A stretch of DNA of 64,000 nt from the NCBI RefSeq assembly GCF_026151205.1, contig NC_087076.1, forward strand, positions 22,376,828 through 22,440,827. The letters are read 5' to 3'. Below are positions 60,340 to 64,000 of this stretch, piece by piece. How positions within the stretch are numbered: the first letter of the stretch is position 1; every line of letters starts with the position of its first letter. This stretch comes from Bolinopsis microptera (taxonomy: Eukaryota > Ctenophora > Tentaculata > Lobata > Bolinopsidae). The position numbers were made by a program, and so were the translations under genes. The notes under the pieces are model-generated. The model was not told the origin of the DNA and searched no databases. It saw only the letters and a program-made list of their open reading frames with translations.

Positions 60340-61427
60340 TTATGATAGTTCACCAATAGCAATTTGTGCTAGAGAGCGGAAGGCAGTGATGCTGTTATCA
60401 CTATCATCTCTTAAGATAGACCATGATGGTTGGTCATTAGAGGAATGCTCCTGCAGGGTTTCCCTGTAAGAGCAGCTGCACAGTGGACGGAAGAAGAGTC
60501 TGTGATAATTGGTGTCCAATACCTTACAATTTGGACACTGAGGGTCGCAGTTGTTGGCCACCCTTGCCTGGAAGGCTGCAAAGGTGATGTCATGGCCATG
60601 TAGGAGAGACATAACCTTCGTGTCTGTGATTCTGCTTGAGTAGCGAGGAAATAGTTTTTTGCTTCTTTCATCAATGTTATCCAGTATCTGACCCTGATTT
60701 ATTCTGGGGTTCAGCAGGAGATGTTTATTCCAAGTAAATTCCATGAAGCGGGTTATTTCTTCTTTTGAGTAGCTGACAGCACCGTTCTGGACACTAGTCA
60801 GAAGGTCTATTTTGCTTCTGTTTAGTTCGTTGGACCAAGTTTTCCACGTTAGAAACTTACGTATCTCGTCAATATGGTGCTGGTATCGGTGGGCCTTTGC
60901 CTCCTCTAGCTGCAAGATGAGCCCTTGCATAAATGGGTCATTTATAAGTGCTTTTATTATACATTTTATAGTGACCATCTTGTAGGATATCTCAAGGGGT
61001 GGAATCCCAAGCGCAACAGAGGTCAAATCTTTGGGAGGATGGTGAGTGGCCCCGCTTATCTTCAAGAGGACCCTGGCATAAAAGTCTTTGAAAGTATAGA
61101 GGTTATCTTTTAGCCATATAGGAGCAGCATATAGAAGTTTTTGAGTACCACTGTTCTGAAGAGCATTCTGAGTGAGCTTGCATTCAGACCTCTGTGGCGG
61201 GTGGAGTTTTGGGTGATCCTGTGCCAGGCAAACCAGCATTGCTTGAGTTTGAAATTTGCGTGACCCTTGAATGCAAGCTTGTTGTCGATTGTTAATCCGA
61301 GAACAGTTGATTGATATGTATAGGTTATGGGTCTGTTGCCAATAATTAACGATCTGAAGGTTGTGACATCAGGTGCAGGTGAGGATGTTGGTGCGATCAT
61401 TATGCACTCTGTTTTGTTTTTTTTCAC
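60340..61427 (-). pseudogene. LINE fragment with frameshift (end of RT and downstream region)
   Basis: Frame 1 (61110-61427) has NKTECIMIAP, TVLGLTIDNKLAFKGHANFK and LRMLFRTVVLKN. Frame 2 (60340-61239, from about 61140) continues LLYAAPIWLKDNL, KISGATHHPPKDLTSVALGI and a Cys-rich CPNCKVLDTNYHRLF motif. The frame changes at an A-run (CTCAAAAAC) near 61135-61143. It is 5'-truncated within RT. Confidence 0.75.
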
Positions 61428-63025
61428 AGTTCGGAATTAGTTTCCATTTACTGCACCTTTCTCAGCACTTAAAAAAGCTATTTGAGTCATTTGGCATCTG
61501 CAATTTATGATCCAAATTCCTACCTACCAAACGAGTTGTCATCTTAAAATTTTAAAATTGATCAATTAATGTCAACTGGTAACAAAATAAATGTTAAGAT
61601 TTAAGACTACGAATATGTTTAACACACAAAATTGTAGTTTGTTGAAGATCAAACTTCTCTCAAAGTATATTTGCCTGTATAGCGCTCGATCTTATCCAAC
61701 TAAACTTTGAGATTGAAACTTTTACGCTCCGCGCACGTACTAAAATTAATATATCCAATCGTGTAATGACCATTGTTAATGGTCTGGCCCGGCGCGCGCT
61801 ACTTCGAAGAAATTTAGAGGAGTAACATCCGTCAAATCGTTGTATCACGTTGCGACCCCCACGGTCGTTTCACTATATTGTTCACTATATCGGTCACTTT
61901 ATCGTCCTGACGATACAGGGGGAGCCGCGCACTTCGTGCGCGGCGGGTCATACAACGTATGACAATCAAATTGTGTGGCGCGGCATGCGATAAATTTAAA
62001 AATGCCATTCCTTTGCATCATACTTTTAAATGTTTATGCAGTTTAAGAATGATATAAAAATATATGGACACGTTCATTTAAGTTTGAGGATATTGGTAAA
62101 CAAAAATAATAGTGTTTTTGACGATAGTGGCTTAATTTTGGCATTTGTTAACCTATCTTGTTTAAAAGTTTTAAACATTAGCCACGTGACTCACCGTTTT
62201 GGAAACAGAAATGAAACACCGCGCCAGAAGGAGTAGGGACCTTTTCCGCGTACAATTGGCAACATTCGGGGTTTGCGATAGCAAAATAAGTTTTTGGAAA
62301 CACTTATGAAAGTTTCGGCAAAAGTGGAATGTAAAACATGAAATAAAATGTTTAAATAAATGAATAGTGAAGGTTTGATAAAAATTGAAGAAAACTGTAA
62401 AAAATGGTACGTGTCAGAGCAAAAAAAGTTGGGAAAAATCGCAAAAATATGAGCCAAAAAAGGTGTATAAAATTGTTCATAACTTTTTTTGATCATGTTA
62501 GGAAAAAAATTTTTTTAAGTGCAAAAAGCTGTAAATTTTGTGCGCGTCATAAATACAATCTTACGCCGCGCAAGACATTGGGATATGAAATATAAGTGCC
62601 AACGCAATTTTGTTTCGCCATTCGCGTTGGATCATGACACGTATGATTTGTATCATTCCTGCGACTCTTGAATCTTTGCAACGCTAACTTTCTTATCACT
62701 GTCAATTGCACTGTTTTTCTTTGTACTTAAACGATCACATTACCGTATTCAGTTGTTGCTGGCCTGTTCAAGATTTAACTTAACTAAGAAATATAAATTA
62801 GGCTAAAACATATAAGATTGTAATGAATTTGTACATGACGTACAGGGTCTTGGACGTCGTTCGGATATAAGGTTTAAATTTCTTGGTCTGTTGAACCACA
62901 GTTTTGTGAGACATAACAGATTTTGGATTTACATGTTTCATTTTCAAACAACCCCACCTAAGAAAAATAACACTTTACTGTGTAACTTGTACATTGTAAG
63001 GTAGATCCACATATCTTTAGCTATT
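61428..63025. other. Intergenic DNA, no gene seen
   Basis: Contains an inverted copy (about 61770-61845) of the 52271-52378 repeat, and a GC hairpin, GCCGCGCAC-TTC-GTGCGCGGC, at about 61924-61945 followed by TCATACAACGTATGACA. ORFs here lack features. Confidence 0.4.
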
Positions 63026-63093
63026 TGACACTGGGATTCGAACCCTTGACCGTCTATTCAAATGGTGACAGCTTAGCCCACTCGGCCATCTAG
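63026..63093 (-). repeat. tRNA-like SINE head or tRNA pseudogene (Ser/Leu type)
   Basis: The minus strand has A box TGGCCGAGTGG and a perfect B box GGTTCGAATCC, but the outer ends (CTAGATG versus CAGTGTC) do not pair as an acceptor stem. Confidence 0.6.
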
Positions 63094-63339
63094 TTTTGTT
63101 ACATAGTGTCTCTTCGTTTTCAACCACAACTAGAATGGTAGCTTAGGATGTTAGTTTTGACTTCTGATCACGCCTTTCTTACCTTTTGTGACAGATTACA
63201 TTTAACCGGGTTTACCCTTTCTAGCAAAATGTCAAGCACACCAGATTAACCGATTGGAGCGGAGAGTTGCGGATCAGTGGCAGCAGACTATCGTCCAATC
63301 AGTAAGTATTCATTTTTGTTATTTATTAAGTATTTATTT

Positions 63340-64000
63340 GCAAGTGTAATTGAACTGAAGTGATAGCTTAGGAACCATAATTCACAACATTCTGCCGACT
63401 CAAAACTTTGAAATAGTGACCAGAATTGATCGGTGATTCAGTTTTGAAGTTTAAAAGTGTAATTGAACTGGAGTGATAGCTTAGGAACCATAATTCACAA
63501 CATTCTGCCATATCAAAACTTTAAAATAGTGACCAGGATTGATTGGTGATTCAGTTTTGAAGTTTAAAAATGTAATTGAACTGGAGTGATAGCTTAGGAA
63601 CCATAATTAACAACATTCTGCCGACTCAAAACTTTGAAATAGTGACCAGGATTGATTGGTGATTCAGTTTTGAAGTTTAAAAGTGTAATTGAACTGGAGT
63701 GATAGCTTAGGAACCATAATTCACAACATTCTGCCGTATCAAAACTTTGAAATAGTGACCAGGATTGATTGGTGATTCAGTTTTGAAGTTTAAAAGTGTA
63801 ATTGAACTGGAGTGATAGCTTATGAGCTATAATTCACAACATTCTGCCGTCTCAAAACTTTGAAGTAGTGACAAGAATTGATTGGTGATTCAGTTTTGAA
63901 GTTTTGAAGTGTAATTGAACTGGTGTGATAGCTTAGGCACCACAATTCACAACATTCTGCCGTCTCAAAACTTTGAAGTAGTGACAAGAATTGATTGGTG
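63340..64000 (+). repeat. 113-bp satellite, six copies, continuing past the window
   Basis: The unit starts AAGTGTAATTGAACTGGAGT and includes CACAACATTCTGCCG and GATTGGTGATTCAGTTTTGA. Copies differ by a few bases. Confidence 0.9.

Noticed and set aside
63026..63093. Functional tRNA-Ser/Leu gene
   Set aside because: A and B boxes are good but the acceptor stem does not pair.

Overview
The window is nuclear DNA from a non-vertebrate animal. The reasons are spliced genes with GT/AG introns, a p38-activated MAPKAPK kinase, a PRDM9-type KRAB/SSXRD/PR-SET/zinc-finger gene, an extracellular-type Cu/Zn superoxide dismutase, CR1/L2-type and other LINEs, tRNA-headed SINEs, Helitron-like, hAT-like and other TIR elements, and an LTR retrotransposon. 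A cnidarian or other early-branching or lophotrochozoan animal would fit, but the sequence alone does not settle the phylum. The DNA is AT-rich and unusually full of tandem minisatellites.

Layout. 1-10 kb is a transposon graveyard: a mariner-like terminus at the window edge, a degenerate LINE C-terminus, a Helitron-like element, and a nearly complete CR1/L2-type LINE (esterase remnant plus PHD-endonuclease-RT protein) broken by one in-frame TGA. 10.18-47.03 kb (+ strand) is one large gene for a MAPKAPK2/3-like kinase. I reconstructed it as ten coding exons (1965 nt, 654 aa) whose phases all agree. The last exon adds an unusual 284-residue tail with a Ser/Thr/His/Asn heptad repeat and a coiled coil. 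A single-exon Cu/Zn SOD gene lies antisense inside intron 4 and carries a large Lys-rich plus Pro-repeat insertion. The introns contain more than a dozen minisatellite arrays, several starting or ending exactly at splice sites. Intron 9 holds a three-layer nest: a 22-bp satellite, a Helitron-like element inserted in it at A^T, and a young 7.2-kb LTR retrotransposon inserted in the Helitron.

47.5-53.7 kb is intergenic, with a LINE fragment, a 857-bp TIR element and dispersed GC-hairpin repeats. 53.77-58.63 kb (- strand) is the PRDM9-like gene, eight coding exons (858 aa to the first stop). Its zinc-finger array is interrupted by a +7 indel and then by a 592-bp hAT-like element with a perfect 8-bp target duplication, so at least five downstream fingers are cut off. 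58.7-64 kb holds an A-B-A repeat, another frameshifted LINE fragment, a tRNA-like SINE head and a 113-bp satellite that runs off the window.

The three host genes do not form an operon or an obvious pathway. The kinase is a stress-signalling effector downstream of p38, the SOD an extracellular superoxide scavenger, and the PRDM9-like protein a histone methyltransferase with DNA-binding fingers. What links the window is repeat biology: tandem arrays seeded on splice junctions and transposons landing in arrays, in each other and in a coding exon.
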